A stretch of 20,092 nt of DNA from Candidatus Saccharimonadota bacterium. Lineage in GTDB: Bacteria > Patescibacteriota > Saccharimonadia > Saccharimonadales > Saccharimonadaceae. Below, in pieces: positions 1 to 7,778 of this stretch (position 1 is the first letter of the stretch; each line of letters begins with the position of its first letter). Below the pieces are notes generated by a model that ran no database searches, was not told where the DNA came from, and saw only the letters and a list, made by a program, of their open reading frames with translations. The position numbers and the translations under genes were made by a program. The stretch is from positions 1 through 20,092 of the forward strand of contig JAUNAO010000001.1 in NCBI GenBank assembly GCA_030527565.1, given 5' to 3'.

Positions 1-55
1 AGGGACGATGGTGACCTTGGCTGGGTACGCGATTGCTAGCCGCAAGAAAATGTAA
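1..55 (+). CDS. C-terminal end of an upstream protein (partial)
   Basis: Only the last 17 codons are visible, reading from base 2 and stopping at TAA 53-55. They encode GTMVTLAGYAIASRKKM. A short hydrophobic stretch followed by a basic tail (RKK) is the usual shape of the C-terminus of a membrane-anchored or LPXTG-type surface protein, but the sorting motif, if there is one, lies outside the window. A hairpin terminator about 70 bases downstream fits the end of this transcription unit. Family cannot be assigned from so little sequence. Confidence 0.45.
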   Translation, partial: GTMVTLAGYAIASRKKM

Positions 56-124
56 GTTGACCGCTTCATTTAGGGTGTCCGCCTTGGCTTTATGCCGTGG
101 CTGGGTACTGGGGTGGTTATCTTG

Positions 125-168
125 AAAATGCGCCTTGGGATTGTTGAGATCTCGGGGCGCATTTTTTT
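125..168 (+). terminator. Rho-independent terminator of the upstream gene
   Basis: A perfect 10-bp stem (125-134 with 156-165, left arm AAAATGCGCC) has a 21-base loop, and a seven-T run (162-168) begins within the right arm. The A-run on the left arm lets it work in both directions. It lies about 70 bases after the stop codon at 53-55. Confidence 0.75.
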
Positions 169-209
169 GTTGCTATGGTTTTTGGGGATTGTGGTTGTGG
201 TTTTTCGGA

Positions 210-251
210 GTCTATTCCAAAAAAGTGCAATTCTCGTAGGTTTTTTGGAAT
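210..251. repeat. Palindromic hairpin repeat, copy 1
   Basis: This is a 42-bp unit identical to 285-326. Inside it an 11-bp perfect inverted repeat (ATTCCAAAAAA at 214-224, complement at 241-251) encloses a 16-base loop, GTGCAATTCTCGTAGG. The loop is identical in both copies, so the whole unit was duplicated rather than only the stem conserved. Confidence 0.85.
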
Positions 252-284
252 GGGATAAGTTACTGACCCCTGTTAGGCAAAATT

Positions 285-326
285 GTCTATTCCAAAAAAG
301 TGCAATTCTCGTAGGTTTTTTGGAAT
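285..326. repeat. Palindromic hairpin repeat, copy 2
   Basis: This second identical copy of the 42-bp unit sits 75 bp from the first and ends 7 bp before the -35 box of the ATPase promoter. The stem is 289-299 with 316-326. The 33-bp spacer between copies is not repeated. An operator, a small mobile repeat and a transcription-stopping hairpin are all possible. Confidence 0.85.
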
Positions 327-333
327 AGATGGG

Positions 334-362
334 TTGACAAGAAAATAAAAAAGCGCTAAAAT
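334..362 (+). promoter_or_regulatory. Promoter of the DUF4143 ATPase gene
   Basis: A consensus -35 box TTGACA (334-339), a 17-base spacer and TAAAAT (357-362) form the best sigma-70 match in the window. A Shine-Dalgarno AAGGAG (370-375) follows, 4 bases before the ATG at 380. Unlike most promoters here it lacks the TG extension. Confidence 0.8.
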
Positions 363-379
363 TAAGGGTAAGGAGTAAT

Positions 380-1627
380 ATGAAAATAGCGCGACCATTA
401 TATCTAAAACGCCTAATTGGGGCGAAGAATGACCAGATGATAAAAGTAATTACGGGGATTCGGAGATGCGGGAAATCGTATCTTTTGAATACTCTTTTTC
501 ATGATTATTTGCTTGAGTCGGGAGTAAGAGAGGATCAGATTATTCAGATTCCGTTAGACGACGCAAAAAATGAAGAGCTGCTAGATCCGAAGAAACTGAG
601 CAATTATATTCGCGAGAAGATTGTTGATGCGCGGGAATATTATTGTTTACTAGATGAGATTCAGTTGGTAGAGAATTTCGAGAGCGTACTAAACGGGCTG
701 CTTAGAATTGAAAACCTAGACATTTATGTAACTGGGAGCAACTCGAGGTTTTTATCGAGCGATATTTTGACGGAGTTCCGAGGGCGAGGTGAAGAAATTC
801 GGGTGTATCCATTGAGTTTTGCAGAATTTATGTCGGCTTATCCGGGAGATAAGAACACTGGTTTTGATGAGTATTGTACTTACGGCGGGCTGCCGCTAAT
901 TATGATGATGGAAACGCCGGAACGAAAGGTAGAATATCTTGCAGCTCAGCAGAAAAATGCCTATATTAACGATGTGATTGAGCGAAATAAGATACGGGAA
1001 GACGATGATTTGGTGCGAGTAGTTGAAACGATTGCATCGAGTGTTGGGTCGTTGACGAGCCCATATAAGATTTCGGATACTTTTAAGAGCACAATTAAGG
1101 CTGAAGTTGATCCGAAGACGGTTTCGTCATATCTAAAATATCTTGAGGAGGCATTTTTGGTTGAGAAGTCGCTCCGGTTTGACGTCAAAGGCAAGAAATA
1201 TCTGAGTACGCCATATAAATATTATTTTACCGATCCTGGAATTCGGAATGCGTTTATTAATTTTCGGCAACCGAATGACTCGCATGTAATGGAGAATATA
1301 ATTTACCTTGAGTTAAGACGGCGAGGTTTTCAGGTTGATGTCGGAGCGGTTAAAGTGCGGACGACTAAAAACGGGGAGTATGTTAATCAACAGTATGAGG
1401 TTGACTTTGTGGCAAACCTTGGGAATAATAGGATTTCTATCCAGTCGGCTTACCATATTTATGATGAAGAGAAACGAGAACAGGAGACGCGCTCTTTGAT
1501 GGCGATTGATGATTCGTTCAAGAAAGTAGTTATTACGAGAGATTTGGGCGGGTATCGGGATGAGAATGGTGTGATTTTTATGAATATTTATGATTTTCTG
1601 TTGGATGGGGATAGTTTAAAGCAGTAG
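380..1627 (+). CDS. AAA-family ATPase with DUF4143 C-terminal domain
   Basis: A 415-residue P-loop ATPase of the AAA_14/DUF4143 type. Walker A is GIRRCGKS (26-33), Walker B is CLLDEIQ (89-95), and the sensor-like strand YVTGSNSRFLS lies at about 116-126. The region from about 200 to the end fits DUF4143, with a YEVDFVA segment near residue 340 resembling the acidic/hydrophobic core of nuclease-like folds seen in this family. The substrate is not established for most members; they are common, multi-copy accessory genes in Patescibacteria. The gene stands alone with its own consensus promoter and AAGGAG site, preceded by two hairpin repeats that may be its regulatory or mobility sequences. No clear terminator follows. 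The family assignment is firm; a role in defence, addiction or chromosome partition would be speculation. Confidence 0.88.
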   Translation: MKIARPLYLKRLIGAKNDQMIKVITGIRRCGKSYLLNTLFHDYLLESGVREDQIIQIPLDDAKNEELLDPKKLSNYIREKIVDAREYYCLLDEIQLVENFESVLNGLLRIENLDIYVTGSNSRFLSSDILTEFRGRGEEIRVYPLSFAEFMSAYPGDKNTGFDEYCTYGGLPLIMMMETPERKVEYLAAQQKNAYINDVIERNKIREDDDLVRVVETIASSVGSLTSPYKISDTFKSTIKAEVDPKTVSSYLKYLEEAFLVEKSLRFDVKGKKYLSTPYKYYFTDPGIRNAFINFRQPNDSHVMENIIYLELRRRGFQVDVGAVKVRTTKNGEYVNQQYEVDFVANLGNNRISIQSAYHIYDEEKREQETRSLMAIDDSFKKVVITRDLGGYRDENGVIFMNIYDFLLDGDSLKQ

Positions 1628-1675
1628 GGTTTCGCGTTTTTAGATGGGGGCTTGCGGAGATTTTTGTGTTGGGTT

Positions 1676-1705
1676 TGTGATTTTTTGTGATTTTCTGTGA
1701 TTTTT
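1676..1705. repeat. Three 10-bp tandem repeats TGTGATTTTT
   Basis: Three head-to-tail copies start at 1676, 1686 and 1696, with one mismatch (the middle copy ends in C). The 10-bp period puts each copy on the same face of the helix. They end 26 bp before the -10 of the next gene, where an UP element or a regulator site could lie. Confidence 0.7.
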
Positions 1706-1728
1706 GGCTAGATTTTTGAAAATGGTTA

Positions 1729-1737
1729 TGTTATGAT
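1729..1737 (+). promoter_or_regulatory. Extended -10 promoter of the single-span membrane protein gene
   Basis: TGTTATGAT is an extended -10 (TGnTATGAT). Only 9 bases separate it from the ATG at 1747, so the transcript would have almost no leader. No strong -35 is visible; TAGATT at 1709-1714 has the right spacing but is a poor match. Confidence 0.55.
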
Positions 1738-1746
1738 GGGGTTAAT

Positions 1747-2694
1747 ATGGATCCGTCATTTGATAATTCTTTGGGTGGTTTTTCGGGGAATCCGAATTTT
1801 TCGGCAGGGGCGCCGGTTGGGGGTGTTTCGGGTGTTTCGAGTGGTGGGGCGCCGATTGCTTCGGGTTCGGGCGATATTATTTTGGCGCCGAGTGAGGGGA
1901 AGAAGGGGAGGAAAAGATTGGTGATTGGTCTTTTGGCGGTGGCTTTGACGTTGATTTTTGGCGGTTTGGGGTTGTATTTTTTGGTTTTAAATCCACCAGA
2001 GATTTTTAAATCTAAATTGGGAGAGTTCGTACAACAATATGATAAAATAACATCTTTCTATTCAACGGTTGTTGATGTAGAGAATGGCTATATTGAATGG
2101 GAAAAAATCAGTGAAAACTATACCGAGAACGGTCTTTCATATAAGGGAATTTCTGAATTACAGAAGGAAATTAATAGCATAAATCCAATGACGTTGGACG
2201 GGGGTTTAGTTGGGCAAGCTAAAGATGTGGTTGCGAAAACGACGGCAATTGCAGAAGGCATGACGGGCAATTTGGAATTTTTGAAGAGCCTTTATGATGG
2301 ATATATTTCCTATTATTTGCCGTATTTAACAAATTCCGAATATAATGGTGATTTGCCGACTTTTGATGTCGTTCTTCTGGGGATAGAAAATAACGACTTA
2401 TTTGACGAGCGGTTGATGGGTTTTGGAGATTTTATGGAATTTTATAGAAGTGGAATGCAGGCAATGAATTACAACTATAAATTATTAGATTGTTCCGAGG
2501 AAAAAATGACTGAAGAATGTGCAGGGTTAAAACAAAATATATTATCCAATTTTGCTGCGTTGGGACTAGAATGGGCGCAGCTCGAAGAAGAAATTTTTGC
2601 TCATTTAAATAAAATTGAGAAGTTCTCCAATTCGGATATTTATGGGGTTTTAGAATTGAAAGCTATGGAGGAGAAAATAAATGGGCAAGAATAA
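1747..2694 (+). CDS. Single-span membrane protein with Gly/Ser-rich N-terminus, unknown family
   Basis: I do not recognise this 315-residue protein. Residues 1-57 are Gly/Ser/Pro-rich and end in DIILAPSEGKKGRKR. A transmembrane helix spans about 58-81, and the basic residues before it predict an inside N-terminus and an outside C-terminus. The outer part (82-315) is probably helical, with one close cysteine pair (DCSEEKMTEECAG) that could form a disulfide. It overlaps the start of the VirB6-like gene by 14 bases, so the two are co-transcribed and probably act together in the envelope. Codon usage changes sharply near base 1990, just after the helix: the N-terminal part uses GGG/GCG/TCG like the core genes, and the rest is AT-rich like the downstream gene. 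The first ATG is taken because it follows an extended -10 closely; no good Shine-Dalgarno is present. Confidence 0.75.
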   Translation: MDPSFDNSLGGFSGNPNFSAGAPVGGVSGVSSGGAPIASGSGDIILAPSEGKKGRKRLVIGLLAVALTLIFGGLGLYFLVLNPPEIFKSKLGEFVQQYDKITSFYSTVVDVENGYIEWEKISENYTENGLSYKGISELQKEINSINPMTLDGGLVGQAKDVVAKTTAIAEGMTGNLEFLKSLYDGYISYYLPYLTNSEYNGDLPTFDVVLLGIENNDLFDERLMGFGDFMEFYRSGMQAMNYNYKLLDCSEEKMTEECAGLKQNILSNFAALGLEWAQLEEEIFAHLNKIEKFSNSDIYGVLELKAMEEKINGQE

Positions 2695-5600
2695 AATAAA
2701 AAGAGGGTTAATTTCTGGCTTAATTTTCGTTGTGGCGATGACTATGTTCTCTGGTATTTTTACGGGTATGGCGTATGCGGCGTTGAGTGATAACGGGATT
2801 AAATATTATTTACCTGGATGTTATCGGAGTGAAAGCGGTGATAATTATACTTTTAAATTTCAAGTTTATCAGTATCCAGAGAATGGCGATCGAAAGGCTG
2901 TTTTTGAAGCGATTCAGGATGTTCCTAAAAAATCGGTGAGTGGCGAAAAAGTGACCGAGCAATGCGGTAATCTCGGAGCATTATATTTAGGGGGAGCAAC
3001 AAATACGGTTCAATATAATGCTAAACAAGCGCAAGAAAGTATCGATTCTGTTTTAAAGAATGGCGGATGGAAAGTTACGGTAGATGAGACGGGTAGCTCG
3101 GAAACGACCGTAAAATATCCGCAGTATTATATGGATTGTCGAGTTTTTGGATATGATGGGAAAAAACACAATGTTGGTGTGACGGTAAGAAAAAAGACGG
3201 ACGCAAATACGTCTACGCAAATTTTTTCCGCTCAAGTTAATGACATAAAAGGAAAATCTCCTGGGTTTGAGGAGTCGTGCGCTAAACTTGGAATTACGAC
3301 GGATGATCATCCGCATACTGAAGATGAGGCAAATACGTTCATAAATAAAGTGAAGAATGACGCAACAAATTCTTGGGAAGTAACTATTGACTTGACTTCT
3401 TCTGGCGCGAGTGATCCGAATAAATATTTTATCACCTGTACGTATAGTCCAAATTTGGGTGGTGCCGAAATTGAATCCACGCACCTGATGCTCTATCAAG
3501 GAGATTTGAATACTGGTAGTTATAGTCATTTATATGGAGCGGATTTAAGCACCAATAAAACAATTGGATATCGTAGTTGCCAGACGTGGTTAGGAATTAG
3601 CAATTCGGCGAATCGTTTAGAGATTACAAAAGAGAAACACGATGAGATTTTAGGAATTATTGATCAGCAAAAAGAAGCTGATAGGCAGGCCGCCGAAGAT
3701 TATCAATCGGGTAATAGCTCTATTACTCCAGAAGATACGTGTTTGAGTGCAGGTGGAGCGGGGTCGATGGGGTGGATTGTTTGTCCAGTTATTGAATGGA
3801 TTGGCGGGGCCGTGACAAGCATGTATGAAGGAACGATAAAGGAAAACTTAAACATTCAACCGGAACTATTTAGTGCTACGACGAATAGCAACAAATCAAC
3901 AAAGGATGCGTGGGAAGTTTTCCGAAATATAGCAAATACTATTTTTGGTATATTGTTTGTTGTTGTGATTTTTTCGCAACTTACGGGCATTGGAATTGAC
4001 AATTACGGTATCAAAAGGATTTTGCCAAAATTAATTGTGGCAGCGATCTTAGTGAATTTATCATATATTCTTTGTTTGGTTGCGGTGGATCTATCAAATA
4101 TTTTAGGAAATGGTATACAAAAAATGTTTGAAGGCTGGGCCGGCAATCCTGAAGTGATGGGGGAATCCATGATGGGATCATCGAGCGGCGCTGGTGGGCT
4201 TGTTGTGGGTGGCGCGATTGCTGGCATTGGTATTTTGGGAATATTGTTTGTAATATTGGGCGCAATTGCGACGGACGGAGCGATTTTACTTACCATTCTA
4301 GTTGCATTTATAGGTGTGCTTATCTCGGTATTTTTCCTATTTGTTATATTGAGTGTTAGAAAAGTTGCGATTATTGTTTTGACCGTCGTGTCGCCGGTGG
4401 CGTTCGTATGTTATATGTTACCAAATTTGAAGAAATCAGTGTTTGATAAGTGGCTTAGTGCCTTAAAAGGTCTTTTGCTAGTATATCCAATTTGTGGGTT
4501 TTTGATTGGGGGTGGTAATTTTGTCGCTAGTTTAATAGTTGCGACGGGAAGTGATAATTTTTGGCTCGCAATAACCGCTATGATTGCTAGTATTGCGCCA
4601 GTTTTCTTTATCCCGACTATACTTAAATCTTCAATGGCAGTGCTTGGAAATCTTGGCGCGAAGATTTCAAGTTTTGGTGCTCGAATGCGAGCGGGGACGG
4701 ATAGATCGATGAGGGGCTCGGCATGGTATCAAAATGCGCAGAAGAGAGGTCAAGAGCGACGAACGCAGCTTAAAGCCGGATTGGATAGGGATGGAAATCC
4801 AACCGACAAACATAAATGGGCGCGAGCGTGGACTTCAAAAGGGCGAGCACGTGCTACGCGAGCAGCGATTGCTACCGCGGCAGAAAATCGAGAATTGGAA
4901 AAATATAAGGATCCGAATTATGCAGCTATCGTAGCTGAAGAACTTGAAGAAAAGCAGATGGCAAGGCAAATAACGGCCGAACTGCGTTCGGGTAATCTTG
5001 GCGGAAAAACGCCGAATGATTACTTAGCTGATGAGTTGACGGATGCTGCAAATAACAATAATGCGGCACGGGTCAAAGCGATTACCAATGAAATGATTGC
5101 AAGAAAACAATATGATGAGGCCTTTGCTGCGATGAAAAGGGCGACAAGGGCGAATGCTGGCACGCAATTAGCATTCCATTCAAATATTGTGGATAATCAT
5201 GGCAAGGCCATGAAGACCAAAACTCCGGCGCGTTTCCAGGAAAGCAAAGCTGCGGTATCTGCGTTGTCTGGTCTCGCGAAAAGTTCTGTTCCAGTTTCCA
5301 CGATTGGTAATTTGACAGCTAACAATGATGCGCTTGTTGCCAATGCAGAGAATATGGTGAAGATGTTGGAGGATGGAGTGATGGCCGATATGTCGGGCGC
5401 TTCGTTTAGGGATTTTAAGGATTTAATGAATATAGATGCGAGTGCAATTGCGGATGCTACTGATCGTGCTCGAGTAGAGAATGCTCAGACGAGCATAAAG
5501 AATTATGCACAAAGGCAGTTTGAGGTAGCTGGTGGAACAAGCGGGGCTGACCAAAGTAGAATTGATGTCATGAAAGCATGGAGCGATGGTTCTAGTGTCG

Positions 5601-5917
5601 CGCAGCAACAGGCGGCACGCGAAAGCCAGTTGGCGGCGCAGCAGGAGCAGATATTTAATGTACAGCAAGAGCAGAGTGCACAGGCATCTGGTCCGTCGGC
5701 GAATGCTATCAATTATGGAAGCGGTGTTGGTGGAAGTACGATTACGATTAATGCTGGCGAGTTTGCGATGCCGAGTTCGTTCCAGACGTCGAAAGTTAGC
5801 TCGACGTATGTGACGGCGAAAGATGGCACTAAACATCACTTGCTAAGCCATGATGGTAAAATTTGGGATGCGACGGCGGGTGAATATATGAAAGAGAATA
5901 AGTTTAAGAATACGTAA
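2681..5917 (+). CDS. VirB6/TrbL-like polytopic membrane protein with triplicated cysteine ectodomain
   Basis: A 1078-residue protein. A signal peptide with cleavage near AYA|A (33) leads into three repeats of about 100 residues, each with a Cys pair 47-48 residues apart: C47/C95, C153/C200 and C253/C300. The first Cys of each pair is in a tyrosine-rich strand and the second precedes an LG. A linker near 350-365 has a further pair in a CLSAGG...GWIVCP segment. Residues about 410-655 are strongly hydrophobic, with several predicted spans resembling the VirB6/TrbL channel proteins of type IV secretion systems. The C-terminal 400 residues are charged, then Gln/Ala-rich, and probably cytoplasmic. 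Translation starts at ATG 2681 behind a strong GGAGGAG site (2667-2673) within the preceding gene. VirB6-like is a topology-based call; a conjugation, DNA-uptake or export role is inferred, and no ATPase or coupling protein of such a system is in the window. Confidence 0.7.
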   Translation: MGKNKIKRGLISGLIFVVAMTMFSGIFTGMAYAALSDNGIKYYLPGCYRSESGDNYTFKFQVYQYPENGDRKAVFEAIQDVPKKSVSGEKVTEQCGNLGALYLGGATNTVQYNAKQAQESIDSVLKNGGWKVTVDETGSSETTVKYPQYYMDCRVFGYDGKKHNVGVTVRKKTDANTSTQIFSAQVNDIKGKSPGFEESCAKLGITTDDHPHTEDEANTFINKVKNDATNSWEVTIDLTSSGASDPNKYFITCTYSPNLGGAEIESTHLMLYQGDLNTGSYSHLYGADLSTNKTIGYRSCQTWLGISNSANRLEITKEKHDEILGIIDQQKEADRQAAEDYQSGNSSITPEDTCLSAGGAGSMGWIVCPVIEWIGGAVTSMYEGTIKENLNIQPELFSATTNSNKSTKDAWEVFRNIANTIFGILFVVVIFSQLTGIGIDNYGIKRILPKLIVAAILVNLSYILCLVAVDLSNILGNGIQKMFEGWAGNPEVMGESMMGSSSGAGGLVVGGAIAGIGILGILFVILGAIATDGAILLTILVAFIGVLISVFFLFVILSVRKVAIIVLTVVSPVAFVCYMLPNLKKSVFDKWLSALKGLLLVYPICGFLIGGGNFVASLIVATGSDNFWLAITAMIASIAPVFFIPTILKSSMAVLGNLGAKISSFGARMRAGTDRSMRGSAWYQNAQKRGQERRTQLKAGLDRDGNPTDKHKWARAWTSKGRARATRAAIATAAENRELEKYKDPNYAAIVAEELEEKQMARQITAELRSGNLGGKTPNDYLADELTDAANNNNAARVKAITNEMIARKQYDEAFAAMKRATRANAGTQLAFHSNIVDNHGKAMKTKTPARFQESKAAVSALSGLAKSSVPVSTIGNLTANNDALVANAENMVKMLEDGVMADMSGASFRDFKDLMNIDASAIADATDRARVENAQTSIKNYAQRQFEVAGGTSGADQSRIDVMKAWSDGSSVAQQQAARESQLAAQQEQIFNVQQEQSAQASGPSANAINYGSGVGGSTITINAGEFAMPSSFQTSKVSSTYVTAKDGTKHHLLSHDGKIWDATAGEYMKENKFKNT

Positions 5918-5933
5918 ACAGAATGGTAGCCGC

Positions 5934-5965
5934 AAAAAATCACTCCCCTGAAGGAGTGATTTTTT
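5934..5965. terminator. Bidirectional terminator between convergent genes
   Basis: A perfect 13-bp stem (5934-5946 with 5953-5965) with the 6-base loop CCTGAA has six A's on the left arm and six T's on the right, so it can stop transcription from both sides. The folD stop codon (5964-5966, minus strand) overlaps its edge. Confidence 0.92.
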
Positions 5966-6761
5966 AGGATTTTTTGGTGGATTGGATGACGTGGTCGAAG
6001 AGGCAGGTGACGGTTAGAGGGCCGACGCCGCCGAGTTTCGGGGTTATCGCACTGAGGTCTTTTCGCTCGCGGACTTCTTCGGCGAGGTCGCCTTTTAAAA
6101 TTCCTTTTTCGCTTGCGGTGCCGGCATCAACGATGACTGCGCCTGGTTTTAGATATTCAGAAAGAATCAGGTTCGGGGAACCCGTTGCAGTAACGATTAT
6201 ATCACACTCGGCTAATTTTGTCAAGTCGGAGCCGCGATGGAAGAGTTCGACGTTAAGACCGGAGTTCGTCCACATCTTATATAACGGGGCGCCGACTAAT
6301 TTTCCGCGACCAACAATCGCGATTTTTTTGTTTTCTAATTTTACATCATAGCCGGCAAGTAACCAATTAATCGCCGTTGCGGTTGCGGAATCATAATTAC
6401 CAGAACCTGAGAGCCCATCAACATCTTTTTTGGGAGTGATTAGGGCGGTTAGCTCGTCGGTTTTTTCTTTGTCTTTAATTGGGAGTTGTAAAATAATACC
6501 ATTTATTTCGGGATTTTTATTCGCGGATTTAATAATTTCTGCAATGTCTTCAGAGTTTTTCGCACAAATTTCGTCAACCGCAATGCCGATATCCTCGCCG
6601 TAACCGATTTTCAAATTCACATATTTCATAATGACCGGATTATCGCTGTCGCGAATAATGAGGAGCTTCGGTTTTTTCTTTTCAGCTTTCAAAACACGGA
6701 CTTCGTAAGCCTGACGTTCCTTAATGAATTCGGCAAGTTCTTTTCCATCTAAAATTTTCAT
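5964..6761 (-). CDS. folD: Methylenetetrahydrofolate dehydrogenase/cyclohydrolase FolD
   Basis: FolD interconverts 5,10-methylene- and 10-formyl-tetrahydrofolate with NADP(H), supplying one-carbon units. The 265-residue protein is slightly shorter than the usual ~285. The catalytic YxxxK is Y47-K51, LQLP (91-94) contains the substrate-binding Gln, and KDVDG is at 112-116. The nucleotide-binding loop is GRGKLVGAPL (151-160), and the C-terminal signature GGVGPLTV is at 244-251. The usual PCTPxG substrate loop is replaced by a Ser/Ala/Thr stretch (about 125-130), which is unusual. The start overlaps the murB stop by 4 bases (ATGA), with GGAG 5 bases upstream, so it is translated as part of a murB-folD operon. 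The stop codon sits in the shared terminator. The identification is secure; full activity is likely but not certain because of the altered loop. Confidence 0.93.
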   Translation of the reverse strand: MKILDGKELAEFIKERQAYEVRVLKAEKKKPKLLIIRDSDNPVIMKYVNLKIGYGEDIGIAVDEICAKNSEDIAEIIKSANKNPEINGIILQLPIKDKEKTDELTALITPKKDVDGLSGSGNYDSATATAINWLLAGYDVKLENKKIAIVGRGKLVGAPLYKMWTNSGLNVELFHRGSDLTKLAECDIIVTATGSPNLILSEYLKPGAVIVDAGTASEKGILKGDLAEEVRERKDLSAITPKLGGVGPLTVTCLFDHVIQSTKKS

Positions 6762-7771
6762 ACGAGCTCCACTGGTTCTTGTTCGAGCGTAAAACCAGAA
6801 TCATTTTTTACGGTTTCAATAATTTTTTTACGGGCGGTTGCTAAATCTTCATAACTTTTTGCGGACTCATTAATTAAGACGAGTGCGGCTTTATCGCTGA
6901 CGCGCATGCCGTCGATTAACTGGCCTTTCAAACCAGCTTTTTCGATTAGAAATCCAGAGTTGATTTTAACACCGTCTTTTCCGCGGTAGACGCGAATACC
7001 TTTTTCTTCAGCGAGTTTTGCTTCATCTTCGGTTAGATAAACATTTTTGAAGAATGAGCCGGATGAGGCTTTGTCTTTTGGATCTGGGAGTTTATCGCTG
7101 CGAATTTCGGAAACAATTTTACGGATGTTTTTTGGACCGAAATCGGTTTCGTTATTGTCGGCGATATATTTTTCGATTGAATTATAGAATGGGCGGGACA
7201 TTACGCCTTTAGATAATTTTAAGGTAATCGAAACGACGAAATAATGATTTTTTTCGGTTGTATTTAAAATTGATTTACGGTAAGAAAAATTTAGGTCGTC
7301 TTTTTTTAGAGTTTTAAAAGTTCTTTCTACACGATCGTAAACTTCGGCAGATACAAAAGTTCGTGAGATGTCTTGGCCGTAGGCGCCAATGTTTTGGACT
7401 GGGGCGGCGCCGGCGGAACCTGGAATTTTCGAGAGGGCTTCGATGCCAGTATAGTCTTTTTCGGTTGCGAAAGCGACGACATCGTCCCATTCTTCGCCAC
7501 CGCCAGCGGTAATTAAAATAGAATTTTCATCAAGAATTTTATCGGAAAGACTGCGGATTTTATTTAAGATAATTACGCCATCATAGCCTTCGTCATGGCC
7601 GAGGGTGTTGGCGCCGCCGCCGAGGATGAAAGTCGGGAGGTTTTTTTCTTCAGCAAAAGTGAAAGCGTCAACAACGTCGGTTTTAGTTTCGACCTCAATG
7701 ACATATCTCGCGGGACCGCCAAGGCGCATGGTAGTTAGTTCAGAAATGTTTACATTTTCACGAATCTTCAT
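6758..7771 (-). CDS. murB: UDP-N-acetylenolpyruvoylglucosamine reductase MurB
   Basis: MurB reduces UDP-GlcNAc-enolpyruvate to UDP-MurNAc with NADPH and FAD, the second committed step of peptidoglycan synthesis in the cytoplasm. The 337-residue protein is of the long (type I) form. FAD-binding GGGANTLG is at 51-58, PGSAGAAPVQNIGAYG at 117-132, and the tyrosine of SYRKS at 164. The catalytic serine region is SSGSFFKN (S239), and the C-terminal LEQEPVEL matches the LEPE motif that carries the catalytic glutamate. It is the first gene of a two-gene operon with folD. The start is fixed by an extended -10 only 7 bases upstream, so the mRNA is probably leaderless. It is divergent from recA, sharing a short intergenic region with two promoters facing apart. 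Confidence 0.96.
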   Translation of the reverse strand: MKIRENVNISELTTMRLGGPARYVIEVETKTDVVDAFTFAEEKNLPTFILGGGANTLGHDEGYDGVIILNKIRSLSDKILDENSILITAGGGEEWDDVVAFATEKDYTGIEALSKIPGSAGAAPVQNIGAYGQDISRTFVSAEVYDRVERTFKTLKKDDLNFSYRKSILNTTEKNHYFVVSITLKLSKGVMSRPFYNSIEKYIADNNETDFGPKNIRKIVSEIRSDKLPDPKDKASSGSFFKNVYLTEDEAKLAEEKGIRVYRGKDGVKINSGFLIEKAGLKGQLIDGMRVSDKAALVLINESAKSYEDLATARKKIIETVKNDSGFTLEQEPVELV

Positions 7772-7778
7772 GGCATAT

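Larger units (their letters stand above)
56..379. other. Intergenic region with terminator, hairpin repeats and promoter
   Basis: No convincing gene lies here. The region holds a hairpin terminator (125-168), two identical palindromic repeats (210-251 and 285-326), and a strong promoter for the ATPase gene (334-362). The 10-mer GGCTGGGTAC occurs at 19-28 and again at 96-105, and each copy is followed 17-18 bases later by GAAAATG, so bases 92-130 may be a decayed partial copy of the end of the upstream gene. An open frame from 92 to 328 crosses both repeats and the terminator and is probably not translated. Confidence 0.6.

Noticed and set aside
210..326. Minimal CRISPR array (42-bp repeats, 33-bp spacer)
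   Set aside because: There are only two copies and no cas genes, and each unit is a near full-length palindrome.
92..328. Open frame of 78 codons with a duplicated 13-residue peptide
   Set aside because: It spans a terminator and both hairpin repeats; the peptide repeat merely reflects the DNA repeat, and no ribosome site precedes it.
3053..3529. Minus-strand open frame of 158 codons within the VirB6-like gene
   Set aside because: It is a shadow of the real gene, with no promoter or ribosome site and an unnatural composition.
5423..5839. Minus-strand open frame of 138 codons
   Set aside because: It is opposite the well-supported C-terminal region of the VirB6-like protein; the composition is that of an antisense frame.
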